Assembly: GCA_964017145.1 (NCBI GenBank)
Contig: OZ024848.1
Location: 2,058,501 to 2,122,500 of the forward strand
Length of the DNA stretch: 64,000 nt
DNA from: Agrocybe praecox
Lineage: Eukaryota > Basidiomycota > Agaricomycetes > Agaricales > Agrocybaceae
Direction: 5' to 3'
This document shows, one piece after another, positions 1 to 11,005 of this stretch. Made by a program: the position numbers and the translations under genes. The notes under the pieces are model-generated. The model was not told the DNA's origin. It ran no database searches and worked only from the letters and a program-made list of their open reading frames with translations. Position 1 is the stretch's first letter. Each line of letters opens with the position of its first letter.

Positions 1-3000
1 AGCACGACCGGGAAGGCTTTTCGTAATCCTATTATGATAGCGGAGTCAGCGTTGTAGAACCTCCCGGCCTATTCATGACATACCATGAAGCTTCGGCGCC
101 TTCACCAATGCAAATTAAAGCCGTGTTGACTTTGGGATTGTGCTTCATGGCCCTAGTCAGTTCTTCGGGGGATATTTGATATCTTCCAAAATTCGCATCC
201 TATAAAAGATAAAAGATTTTAGGATACCATCTCTCTTGGAGAACAAATAACAAACCGTGATTCCAATGACAAACCAATCATCTTAAAAAGAACTTTTTAA
301 CTGAAGAAAACGATCCAAGAGAGTCTAGAGTTTACCTGCGTCGTATTTTGCTACATCGTTGACACCTTTAATGATGGCCTCCACTGCCAAAAAGACGTCG
401 TCACAATCACTCCTTTCGGATGCATTTAATCCAAGACTAACCAGTATAATCTCCAGCAAAAGCGTATTGGGGAATCATGTTCATCTTTTCCGTGACCTTC
501 CATCGTTCTTTGACTTCTGCAGGAGGTTTGTCCGCTTCCGTCAAAACGATGTCGGGACCATCACCAGACTAGGGAGGTAAAAATAAGAAGTACTGATTTA
601 CTACCAAAGTAATTTGAACTAACATGGGCACACATCTAAGAATGATGTGTCAGCTCTAAACCTAGGAATAGATGCAAGAACCGGTTACTCACATCCCAGA
701 CATATTTTTCTTTCCGCGAAAGACGGTCGAAGGTTTCCATTAACATCACAGCTGAGCAGACATTCAGTGACCAGCTGAGCACATATTAAATGTACGTACC
801 TGTCTCCATGCTTCGTTGCAACCGGCCATCGTATTGGAATCGATACCTAAGAATATATCGTCAAGATGGCTTTAAAATACCTTCGGAGAAACTCACATTG
901 AAGCACTTAAATCGAATATAAATTTGACCCTCTTGGGCCTGGAAAAAAAAAGGAGGGTGTAAATGAATTGAATCAAACATGGATTTATAAGTGGTATACT
1001 TGATCTGAGGGCGACCAATTTCCGGCTTTTCCATACCACGGCGTTTGTAGACAGTCGACTCGCCAGTTATGCCTTCAGTCAAGCGACTATCATCTAGCTC
1101 GCCGTCGGTTTGACGTTTGACCCACACTCTTTCCTCTTCCTTGGCAGCCAGATCTTAACAAAGGCTTCAACATTATTGGTACACTCGACTGGTATAAGCA
1201 ACTCACGCTCAAGGAGATCAAGCAACGATGCCATATGTGCTTGAGTTGCATTCAATAATGCACCGTAACCCTTCGCTTCGGAGGCAGACATGTCTAGCTC
1301 TTCCAACCTGCGTTGAAGCTCCTGACGAGCCATTTCTCTGGCCTTCTCCCTGATATGGTCAGGTACATTCTGCTTCTCTGCATCTGATATCTAGTATATC
1401 TGTCAGAAAGGGATGAAATGAGATACAAGGGATTATATATACCTGCTTAATATCGCCACCCTTGTAAACTCGTTTATATCCTCCTTTGCCACCCATACCG
1501 GCTGTATCCCTGCCACCAGTCTACGGCAAAAAAGCCATGATTACTACGGGTTTGCTTCATCAATAAAATGCACGTACACCTCCAGCCCATTTGTTGCCAC
1601 CCGAGTGTTCTTTGTCGTCGTGTTCTCCCTCCTTAGGCTGGTCGAGGCTTGTATCTTTGGGTTCGAAGTGAATGTCCTGAACTTTCTTTTTGGCAGCCTC
1701 ACGAGCGGCATCTAAGCCCAAATAAGGTACCTGTAACCTACGATTGAATGGCATGTATGAGCCAATTTCGCGACAAGTTATAAATATACCTGGTTACATA
1801 CCCATGAAGGATGAGAATTTCAGCAAGCTTATCAATGGTATCCGGTTTGTAGACATCAAAGTCAAAAACATTTCTTAAAGCATCGCCCAGGGAATCAGAA
1901 GGATAGCTCTTCATGTGTCTGACGAGATTGATTAGTTCTGAGCGATAGGGTGAGAAATTTTAGCTTTGCGAGGAAATGGATACTTGTATTCGTGCCTACC
2001 TCGCAATGAATATGGATAATTTAGAACTCCATTTTCGTATCCTTTTCGCAGGTCATTGAATACAGCTACGAGCCTCAAGACCAAATCTTTGTCTAGCTCG
2101 GGCGCGAGTTGCCCGATTAGATTACGCTCTGACTCCTGGTCAGGATTTGAAACGGAGTGGCAACTGAAGTTCTCTCCGAGGACTTGAAGGAAATGGTTAC
2201 CCAGGAAAGCTAAGAAAAATCGTGTCAGAGAAAGACCTAACTCTGTTCAAAAGGTACGACGCACGATATCCAGGTCTATTGGCCAGCAAAATTAACCTAA
2301 AATTGGGATGCACAACTATGTCACCTGGCCGTTCCAATGTAGGGCGCACGCGTCGTCCATCGGAAAGAGTCATTTCTCCTTGTCCAGCAAGACTGCGGAA
2401 TATGGCGACAACATGTTCAGGTGCTTTATCAGCTTCGTCAATGATAATGACACGACCGTATTTGATAGCTCGTAATAAAGGAGAGTCCGTATAATTGATG
2501 ACGCCGCTTTCCAAAGAAGTGGTGAACATAAGCTGATTCACTGTCGTATCTCGATGCAGTTGAATGTATTCCCGTGGGCGGCCGAGTAGCTTATACGAAA
2601 AATGAGAAGTCAAATTATTCTCAATGGCTGACTGGTCTCACCTGGCACAACCTGTAAGGAACAGTTGGTCATCATTTAACATATTGGAGCCGAATTCTTA
2701 CCTATCTACGATCTTGTTCTTACCAACGCCCTGACCCGAGCTTCAGCACTAGAGTCTAAATTTAAGAATAAATAAAACTCTTTACATACCTGGTTGCCTA
2801 ACAAAACAATGTGTTCTCCCAAAACTTCTAAGTCTATAGCAATATCCTTCATAAGACCAGTCTGAAGGCTGTTGTCGTAGAAATGGTCCATATGAGGAAC
2901 ATGAGACGCAGCTCCTTCTGGGTCCTTAGTTGCTTCAAAGAGTGGTATCAGCGTCGGTAAGGTCTCTCCTCCAGTACTACTTGGCCCTGGGAAAACCAGT

Positions 3001-5492
3001 GTCTTTCCGTCGACAAAAGGACTTGGATTAAACTAGGAGAGAAAATGGACATCAGCAATCCGGAAATATTTGCACTCAAGCTAGAACTTACTGGAGGGGT
3101 AATTTTGAAAATATCAGAATCTTCGAGTAAGGTATTCAAATTCATCTTCTCCGTTGCTGGCAAAAACTCTGCCAACAATGATCTTTGGATAATCGACCTC
3201 AAATCAACATCCTGGGGGTATAAAGCCAGCCTGCTTGCGATCCTGACAAGGGTACGCGTCCCGAGTTTCCTGTTTTTCAAAACATTATCTGCAGACATGC
3301 TACTTCGATATTTATCGGCAAAGATTAACAAGGTGTCAATGTGACTTTGAGGACAACCCGTTGCACTAAGAATCGCAGATTCTTCCTTGACATCCATGGG
3401 TTGACTGGGAATAGCAAAAAACATGTTGGCATGTTCATCGGATAACCAATCTTTCAATAAGAGAGATTTGGAGGCAGTGCTGATGATGCGGAAAGACGGA
3501 TGGGCGACTGACAGTTCGCCAGATTTTAACTAGTATATTGGATTAGCTTCAAAGAATCAAAATAAGTGTATAAATCAATATGTACCTCCTCTTCAGAAGC
3601 TTCTGCGACGATCCGCTTTCCTTCCCAGAGTTCTGTTTCTCTGTCTTGGATAAGACGAGAAAGGGAGCCTGCTGTTGATCCAATGACATCCAATCCCGAA
3701 AGATGCAAAAGCCTTCCGGACCATGCCCCTTCAACCAATGGACTATATGCGTAAGTCATAGTCAGTAATGATGCACCTTCCAGCGATATAAGAATATTAC
3801 CTTGGTTCCCAAACGGTCGCTCCGCTATCCTCTATTCTACGTCTCATGATCAGTTCCCTGCCCCCAAGCTCCTTATACATATGCACGACTTCTGACTCAT
3901 AACCAAGCAACTGACCGAAAACACGGACGAGAGTGTTAGTTGATGCAGAAGCGGTTGAAGGAGAAGCTGGGGGAATGAAGGATATATCCCAGCCAAGGGA
4001 GTGGGCTTGCAGAAAGCATGTCAAGAGGCCCATAAAACGGGCAGTCGGCTTGAAGTCGAGTTTGGTATTGAACGGGAATGGCAAAAAATCCTTAAGACCT
4101 GCTTGCACTGTCACCGAAACAGGGTTCAGCCCTGGTGGGGGGCTGAAGGTGAGTTGCGCAGTGTCATTTCCGCTACGTCGGATTTCAGAAATGGTGTAAC
4201 CAAATAAGCCAATGTTTTCGTCGATGGATGCCATTGATGGGCTACCCAACTCGCCTAAGCCATTTTCTGCTGTCTGTCGATTTAGGATAGCCCATGCTTG
4301 GAAGGGTGCGTGAATGAGGCCTGGGTGGATTGTTAGAAATAGGCGAGAAAGTTGGGCGGGGGACAATTCTCCGGGAGGAGGAAATTTCTCTACCAGGCTT
4401 CGAAGCTTGGTCAAAGCAGTTTGTGGAAAAGGGGGAAGAGATGTCTTTGAGATGACTTCAAGAGCACTTCTAGATTCGCTAGCATACTGAGTAGATAATA
4501 TAAGATCTCTCAATTTATCGTAAAGGGATATCACCTTCGTCGAGGGGTGGGTAAGAGAAAGTAAGGATCCAACTGGGTCAATAAATCGTGCCTGGAAGCG
4601 ACTTCGAAAAGGAGGGTCTAGAGGATAACCAGGATAAGGAGGGACGGGAGCAGCTATGGCAATGACTCGGAAATTTCTATGTGCAGGTATGAAGGCCTTT
4701 TCTTGTATGTCCAGCTGTGCGTAACGGTGTGGATGGATAATATGGGTCCCATCATCTAAATTCATTTCTCGGTTCTCCAATAAATTATTCAGGACCTACA
4801 AAATTTGTTAGGAAGAAAGCCATAGAAGCAACGATGATAGGCCTACTGGCATGATACCACGCTCAGCCTTCTCTATTCCCTCCAGGATTAGCAAGCGGCC
4901 ATGCTTAACTGCATTCACCGCCGGGCTATTGACGTATACGAGATTTCCGCCTGCCCTGATTTCTCTACCCTGTTTTAGTTCCGTCTCTCCTACGTCTCGG
5001 TGGAGAGATATGTATTCATACTCGGCATTTATGACACTAACCACAATACTATTCAATAGAATTCCTAGAGCCCCAGATATACACTCACCTCGCGAATGTT
5101 AAAGCCAACCTTCTCGCATATGGACCAGGTTGTGATACCAAAAATATATCTTGACCGAGCAAATACTTCTGTAGCAGAAAATGCAGGTTATCCAAGTTGA
5201 CGGGGTCGTTTACGTCGAGCAGATTTGACGACCGTGCCAGGCGAGATGGCGTCAACGAGGCCGGAACTTCATAAGTAATGTCCCCGAGCTTCAAGTTGCC
5301 GATAGATTCTGGGGTTTGCTTCAATTCATTCAGCAGTTGGGTCAGACGACGTTGTGACGACGGGACCATTTGAAAATGATGTTGAGGAAAGTTCCTCTGA
5401 CTTCCCAGCCAGGTCTTTCGTATGGTAAGAATGCAAGTGATGGTAGCCCTATGGATGGCGAAACGGTGACTGCTTAATGACATGCATTTCAT
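1..5492 (-). CDS. VWA8: VWA8-like mitochondrial AAA+ ATPase with C-terminal VWA domain (3' end off the left edge)
   Basis: Multi-exon gene read right to left. The first 40 residues from about 5492 are rich in Arg, Lys, Ser and His with no acidic residue, as in a mitochondrial presequence; animal VWA8 is mitochondrial. The AAA+ modules follow. The first has only a degenerate P-loop (SQPGPYARR, near 5110). A later one, joined across the intron near 2715-2790, reads GNQGVGKNK, with Walker B IIIDEADKAP near 2440. The VWA domain begins in the exon at 890-945 with PKRVKFIFDLSASM, so the MIDAS motif DxSxS is present. It continues through small exons to ITKSLPGRA at the edge, after an intron with donor gtatgt and acceptor tag near 28. 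About the last 15-20 residues are missing from the window. The first Met is inferred; a downstream Met at 5481 is an alternative. Cellular role is inferred from the family: an ATPase of the mitochondrial matrix side. Confidence 0.9.
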
Positions 5493-6166
5493 GGGGTAAA
5501 GAGGTTATCGGCTACCGGTCTTGTTGGGTTCCGGTTTTGATGACTTTCTCATGATCAAGGTCACGACTCGGTCGACGGTCAATGAGCGTCAATGAACACT
5601 GAACTTAATGCATTGAAACCGGCAAAGACTCAAAAACCAGGAACGAAGAGAACGGGTCAAGACGCGTCGAAGAAGGAGAAGGAGAAGGAGAAGGGACGAC
5701 ATATTCATAACTATGGGCGTCGGTTGGCATTGTGCCAGAATTCCCGTCCCATGTTTTTAAAATGCCACAATCCAGACGATCATCACAAATATCGTTGGAC
5801 GCTGGAGACTGGAGTCCGAGGGAGTCGATCAAATAGGCTTAACGACCTGCGACCTATGTATCAAAAAGGGGCAATCCAGTTGCTTTCCTACAGTGTCCAA
5901 ACATAACACTTGTCCGTTTTGTCCAAGTCTCAAGCTCGCACAATTTCATCCCAGGACACAATCTGTTTATTGGAAAAGGCAACCGAGGCGAGGACTATCT
6001 GCTGCAAATTTCGTATTTCTCGAATTTGGGGGAAACAAAGGAGGTTTGCCCTCAGAACGGTCGATGCTTGGCTATTTCGAAAGCTGCAAATCTTCGTGGC
6101 TGCTATGGAAATCACTAAATAGTATGTCTTTATGCAGTACATGTCATCGTAATTCTGACAAACTGT
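5493..6166. other. intergenic, no gene recognised
   Basis: This is the presumed VWA8 promoter side plus the 3' flank of the NLR pseudogene. A Lys/Glu-rich reading frame at 5592-5906 (+) has no recognisable domain and I do not treat it as a gene. Confidence 0.5.
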
Positions 6167-8430
6167 TTAGCAACGAAATTCCTGGGGAGTGTAACACTTT
6201 TCCCAGTCTTCGCCCACCATGGCCCTCTGAAAGTCAACATGTCCATGTCCATGAGATGAAATAACTAGTACGTTGCGTGGCTGAGCGACTCGTAGCAATC
6301 TCGAGACCCACATGAGACGATGAGCTTCTTTCTTGCAAGAAACAATCCAACCACTTCTTTCCACAATCCAATCATACTCCATCGGGTTGCTCCCAAAGTC
6401 CCACAGCCGTACAGACTTATCCTTGGAACCAGATACTATCTGGCTTCCCTCCCTGGAAAACGCAACTGAAGTGACCGCATGTAAGTGCCCGATGAGCACC
6501 ATAATTTCGTTACCTTCCAGTGCATCCCAAACTCGTATAGACCCATCCCCACAGCCCAGCACGATCTTCTTACCGTCCTTTGATAGATCGACTGAATGAA
6601 TGGTAACTCCGTCATGGGTCCCCGCTGTTGATTGCACTGCCGTCAACAATTCGCCAGATAACACATCCCAGACTTCAAGTATGGTGCCCATATACCCTTG
6701 TGGCACGACCTTTGCGCAAGCGACGACCTGTTTGCCGTTACTCGAAAAGAGGACCCGTCTGCTAATCATTTTACAGTTCATCTTTTGAACGATTTCGCCT
6801 GTAAATGTATTCCAGCCAAGGATGTACTTGGGATTGGTCGAATTCATGCCAACAACGATGGATTTTCCGCTGTTTGAGAAATATACAAGCTCCATACTGG
6901 GCCACTCGCGAACCTTATCACTGTCGAGGTTCATTGCCTTTTCCACATCTCCATCGGTCAATGAAGCAGCTGATAGAAGGGTACGTGCAGTATCGCCTTT
7001 CAAAACCATCGATTTTCCCCCCGTTATAGCATCCCATAGCTCGACGGATCCATCTGGTAAACTGGAAAAGAAGTTTTTTCCATCAGATGAAAGTGTAGCA
7101 GGCGCGACGGGATTGTTTAATGCCAGGAGTTCAGAACCTGTTGCTGCATCCCAGACCTGCAATATCTGAGAGGTAGCAGATACAATTTTTTGCAGTCATC
7201 CGACACTGCAATTTGGGTTATAGTGTCCTCTGGTGACTTAGGATTCGGGGTATTGGGTGTTTCTCCTACTTGTGTTGATATATCCCACACGTCTACTGAT
7301 CCATCAAACGAGCCCGAGACTATCCTGGTGCTATCCCGTGCAAAAGCTACTGAGCAGATAGCTCTGTTGGTATTCAATAACTTCAACAATGTGCCTGTTG
7401 CTATATCCCACATATACAAAGACCCATCCTCTGAGCCCGATACGATGCAAGTAACGTCGTGCGAGAAATCAAGCGCCGTAACTGGAGCTTTATGAAGTAG
7501 GACCATCAAAACCTTCCCCGTCGATGTGTCCCATAACCTCATAGATTTATCGCAGGAGCCTGTGAGAAGCAGTTTGTCATCAACCGAAATTGCCATTGCC
7601 TGAATCTCTTCGGTATGGCCTATAAATTTGGGAGTTTCTAACTCGTGGCCTGTCGAGATGTCCAATACACGGATATCGTTGGGATTGCTAATTATGACCC
7701 TCTTCGCCTCGCTTAAAAAGACCATTTTCGAGTAATGTGTCACTGCGTGCGTCCTCATCACGTTTGTCTGAGTACCTGTTGAAACATCTAATGCTTGGAT
7801 TTCGTAGACATATAATGATTCGCTTGATTGAGTAATCGATACAACCGTGGTACCGTCACCTGAAAGTGTTGTATTTAGGGTGTCAAATTCCTCCAGAAGT
7901 TGGAAATTAGAGGCATCCCATATGCATCCCAGACAAAGTTTGATGTCTTCACTCCAAACATCATCACAAGGCGGGTCCCATCCTTTGAAAACCTAGCAAA
8001 GAGAAGAGGGCTAGAGCTTAAAACTTGCTGAACGCGACGCGGTATCCATGAGGAGGGCGGCAACGGAGGGAGATATGCGCTCAGCCGAGCATAGGGAAGT
8101 ATAAAGTAGGCGCAGACGATCTGATAGAAGCCTAAGGTCAAGATAGTCATCTACATCTGCGAATGTGTTAATTAAAATTTCTTGGTACAGCTGGTCAATT
8201 GATCCTAAATTGGACCATGTCGAGGAGAGAAGCTTCCTAAGATGTACAATCTGCTCTCTTTCTGAAACCTTGCGCCCAGTTAAAAATATTGACCACCGTC
8301 GCGGCATAAATAAATAAGCCTGCAGCCCGTTCAGCGAGTGTGTCGAACTCTGGTTTTCCAGTCAAATTCTTCAACTCAACTTCCAAGTACTTAAGAGGGG
8401 AGTGGCAGATTCAGTTTGTGAATTATGTGC
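6167..8430 (-). pseudogene. NACHT-WD40 (NLR/STAND-type) pseudogene, 5'-truncated and frameshifted
   Basis: Read right to left, it starts with the tail of a NACHT-type domain (YLEVELKN near 8390, then ERAAGLFIYAATVV). It runs into about ten WD40 repeats, with units ending in forms such as SGSKDKSVRLWD and GCGDGSIRVWD. It ends in the typical C-terminal tail of basidiomycete NLR proteins (GWIVSCKKEA, LVISSHG, GEDWEKCYTP). The P-loop half of NACHT is absent. At least four lesions break the frame: near 8262-8290 between AATVV and SEREQIVHL; near 8033-8053 between LLMD and RRVQQVLSS; an 11-bp micro-duplication at 7913-7931; and a T6 run at 7186-7191 that is one base short. The linker between NACHT and the first WD40 is also missing. 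Intact relatives act in non-self recognition or programmed cell death. A short open segment at 8478-8563 (MSHSTNLHPM...) may be the old first exon. Confidence 0.85.
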
Positions 8431-8821
8431 TCTTAAAAAATGATATTCCAATGGATATTAAGTAGTAAAAGACCAACCTCAGAGTCACTTGCTGGGGAAG
8501 TGGCATTGTCACCAGAGGGGCTGCCACTGGTCAACATTGGGTGGAGATTGGTGCTGTGGGACATAGAAGTCCTAGAGGAAGACTTGTAGTAAAATGAGAG
8601 CTCTTGATCCTGGGGTGTATGAAATTGTAGATTCCAGATACTTATACTACCGTTTAGTATTTGAATACATAAAACAACGGGCGCTAAAAACCCACACCCC
8701 CCAGCTCGGTACTTTTGCTCGACAGAAAGCACCTTGGCAGTCCTTCGTCCCCTCTTTTTCTCAACAATATTATTGCCATACAATCCGTGTACGACGCACG
8801 CCAACAAAAGAGCAAGCTCTC

Positions 8822-9681
8822 ACTAAAAAAATCGCTCTGCATTCCACATGTCTTTACGTTGTTGGGCAAGGGCTACGGCCTTGGGAGACTTGATTGTGTA
8901 GTAAACCTGCCAGTCATGGTCAAACGAGAAATCATGCGAAGCTGAGTGAGTAACTTACGCCTACAAAGGAAAAGATGTGAAGGGAAGAGCCATTGGCCTT
9001 GGTGGAATTCGTGTAGACAACGGAAAGGTCGTGTTGGTACGAGGCCAAGTTAGAAGATTCCCCGGCGTCGTACTGAATTGTGTGAGGACCATAGTGCCAC
9101 TGAGTATCAATGGGGGAGTTTTTGTAGTTTCTGACGATGCTTTCCATGTCGGCTACAGCCTTCCCTTTTGAGCACTGTTAGCATACCAGAGGCCCCATCC
9201 ATGGTAATTTTTTACCTTTCATCCAATCAGCAAGGCCTATATTCCTAGAAGGACAGTGAGCGTCTTCAGAACCGGTGCCGAGCAGGAGTTTCAGCAAACT
9301 TACTTCAAACTATGGTCGACGTGTCCTGCAATGGCTTTGGTAACGTCTTCATAAGAATGGATAATGAAATAATTTGACACCAGGTGGAACTGAGGGTTGT
9401 CCCAGTCAAAAGCGGAAGGCAGGTGTGCTCTTGGACTCCAGTCGTATCCAAAGGCCTTTCTAAACTTCTCCTTCGCCAGAGCTTCGACCGCATCTTGCAG
9501 ACCTGAGTGATTTGGATCAAGATTCTGACCAAAGTCCTGTAAACACAAGACGACATTAGCCCAAAGAAAGATAGACCCAAGTTTTGTTGGTACCTACGTC
9601 TTTCAACAATTTCTTAGCTGCAGATAGAAGACCTTCCTGAAGATCATCGGGGATATATGTAGACGGTGTCACCACGATCAT
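8822..9681 (-). CDS. one-module truncated paralogue of the 14331-16723 gene, function unknown
   Basis: Exon 1 (9598-9681) encodes MIVVTPSTYIPDDLQEGL and continues to KKLLKD. The next exon begins DFGQNLDPNHSGLQDAVEAL. Then come the 29-nt micro-exon (9216-9244) encoding IGLADWMK and an exon with DTQWHYGPHTIQYD ending in SLHIFSFVG. The last exon is VYYTIKSPKAVALA, ending at a TAG after NAERFF. This is module 1 of the neighbouring paralogue with the same intron positions. Modules 2 and 3 are absent; the NLR pseudogene lies where they would be. The MGNC N-terminus of the full paralogue is replaced. Introns are all spliceable, so a short protein could still be made, but a dying fragment is equally possible. 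No family recognised. Confidence 0.6.
9216..9244 (-). other. 29-nt micro-exon (fragment gene, module 1)
   Basis: Bounded by acceptor AG on its right and donor GT on its left when read on the minus strand. It encodes the x-W motif of the module (ADWMK) and matches in length the micro-exons at 16243, 18388, 19160 and 19934. Confidence 0.75.
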
Positions 9682-9781
9682 CGAGAATAGTCCTATTACG
9701 CCGATGAGAAGAAATCTCAAGTCAATTAATGCGAAGAGAAATGTGTGGAATGACTGAGGAATTTTGTTTGTCAAGCATATG

Positions 9782-9789
9782 CTTTTATA
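9782..9789 (-). promoter_or_regulatory. TATA box of the fragment gene
   Basis: TATAAAAG on the minus strand, about 100 bp upstream of the ATG at 9681. It lies in a block shared with the promoter of the 16723 gene. Confidence 0.55.
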
Positions 9790-9858
9790 TGCAGACTTTT
9801 ACCGTACAGTGGACGAAACTCCATGGACGGACGAGGTCTGGGCCATTCAATTATAATC

Positions 9859-9890
9859 AGTACCTGAGAAGGACGTGCCAAAGGCGTCTT
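9859..9890. repeat. conserved promoter block, copy 1 (paired with 16915-16945)
   Basis: The block agtacctgagaaggacgtgc and its continuation to ggcgtctt recurs with few changes at 16915-16945, at a similar distance upstream of the paralogous gene. It marks either conserved regulation or simply recent duplication. Confidence 0.7.
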
Positions 9891-10132
9891 GACTCTTGCA
9901 TAACCCGTGTCGTGACGGAATGCGTTGGATTTAAACACTGTTGCAGGGCTCATAACACGATATCCCCAGGTTTCAAGTTGACCATTTCTTCAATCATCTT
10001 GGGGCATGCGCGCTGTGGTTTTTTGTCCGATGCCATGATGCCACATGGAGGTACCATGGTAATGACAAACGCGCTTTTTATTTATTTTTAGAATTCCGTT
10101 TATAGTCTGTATCGAGTACACCTCATGTGGAC

Positions 10133-10293
10133 TGTTGGACTATGTCCCTATGTACCTCACATCGTCTAGTCACGGTATCATTCCCACGCCTCGTACTCCA
10201 TATGTATTGTCGTACTCGCCGTGTTTCCTCCTTAATCTATTATCATTTCTCTCGTCGTGTCTCGTCCCTGCGTCGCTGCACCTCCTTCTAACA
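10133..10293 (+). repeat. 5' LTR (161 bp)
   Basis: Starts TGTTGGACTATG, ends CCTTCTAACA. No difference seen against 12410-12570 when compared base by base. Confidence 0.95.
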
Positions 10294-10305
10294 GGTTATG
10301 GGCCC
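10294..10305 (+). other. primer-binding site complementary to the anticodon arm of initiator tRNA-Met
   Basis: GGTTATGGGCCC directly follows the LTR. Its complement, GGGCCCATAACC, is the anticodon stem-loop of initiator tRNA-Met, containing CAU. This is the half-tRNA priming used by Drosophila copia, rather than a site matching a tRNA 3' CCA end. Confidence 0.8.
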
Positions 10306-10357
10306 CGCCGCCTTCGCTATTTAGACGATTTTTCACGCCTTTCACCAAATTTTTTTA

Positions 10358-10569
10358 AATTGGCTCTGCAGCTCCGCTTGCTGTATTTCCGTCAATATCT
10401 TTTCCTGTCCTTGGATTTCTCCAGACAGTCGGGTTTCCGGGCACGAACCGTAACTCAAGTGTACCTCAATTGGCTCTACAGTCTTATTTACTGTACTATC
10501 TCTGTCAACACAACTTCCTGCCTCCTGCAGTCGGGTTTCCGGGCACAAACCGCAACTCAAGTGTACCTC
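10358..10569 (+). repeat. about 100-bp imperfect tandem repeat in the element leader
   Basis: Two units, 10358-10467 and 10468-10569, both start AATTGGCTCT. Both end in a 42-bp core (10426-10467 and 10528-10569) differing at only two positions. A weaker third copy may follow around 10650-10700. It lies in the untranslated leader between the primer site and the ORF. Confidence 0.8.
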
Positions 10570-11005
10570 CATCAATATTCCTGCTTTTTTGCAGTAGGGC
10601 CTCTTCATAGGTCATCATCAACTCTGTGACCCCAGCTTGTCATATATCTGTTGGCTACCATTATCCTGCATCTCTGCAGTTGGGTCCCTGGTGAACCATA
10701 TCATCCTCCATTATCAGCACTTATTTTTTGAATTTTCACCCAGTCTCTATTCTTCTCTTCGCTTTTTTGTCTACTTATAATCCATCCCTTGGTTCTCATC
10801 ACTATTTCTCAGCTCTTTTGAGTGCATATACCTACCTTTTTGTGCATACATTCAACATTTTTCGCTTTTTTTTTTCACCTTTTTTCGCTTTTTAGTGCAT
10901 ATATTCTATCAATTCCCTTCCTCTTTCGCGTTTTTAAATATAATCTAATTTTCCGGTTCTTTTTCACTTGTCTTTGGACATATTTAATATTTCCCACTTT
11001 CCGTC

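Noticed and set aside
5592..5906. 104-codon open frame between VWA8 and the NLR pseudogene
   Set aside because: Low-complexity Lys/Glu stretch, no domain, no supporting context.
10135..10629. 164-codon open frame at the start of the LTR element
   Set aside because: It begins inside the LTR and runs through the primer site and leader repeats, so it is not a separate gene.
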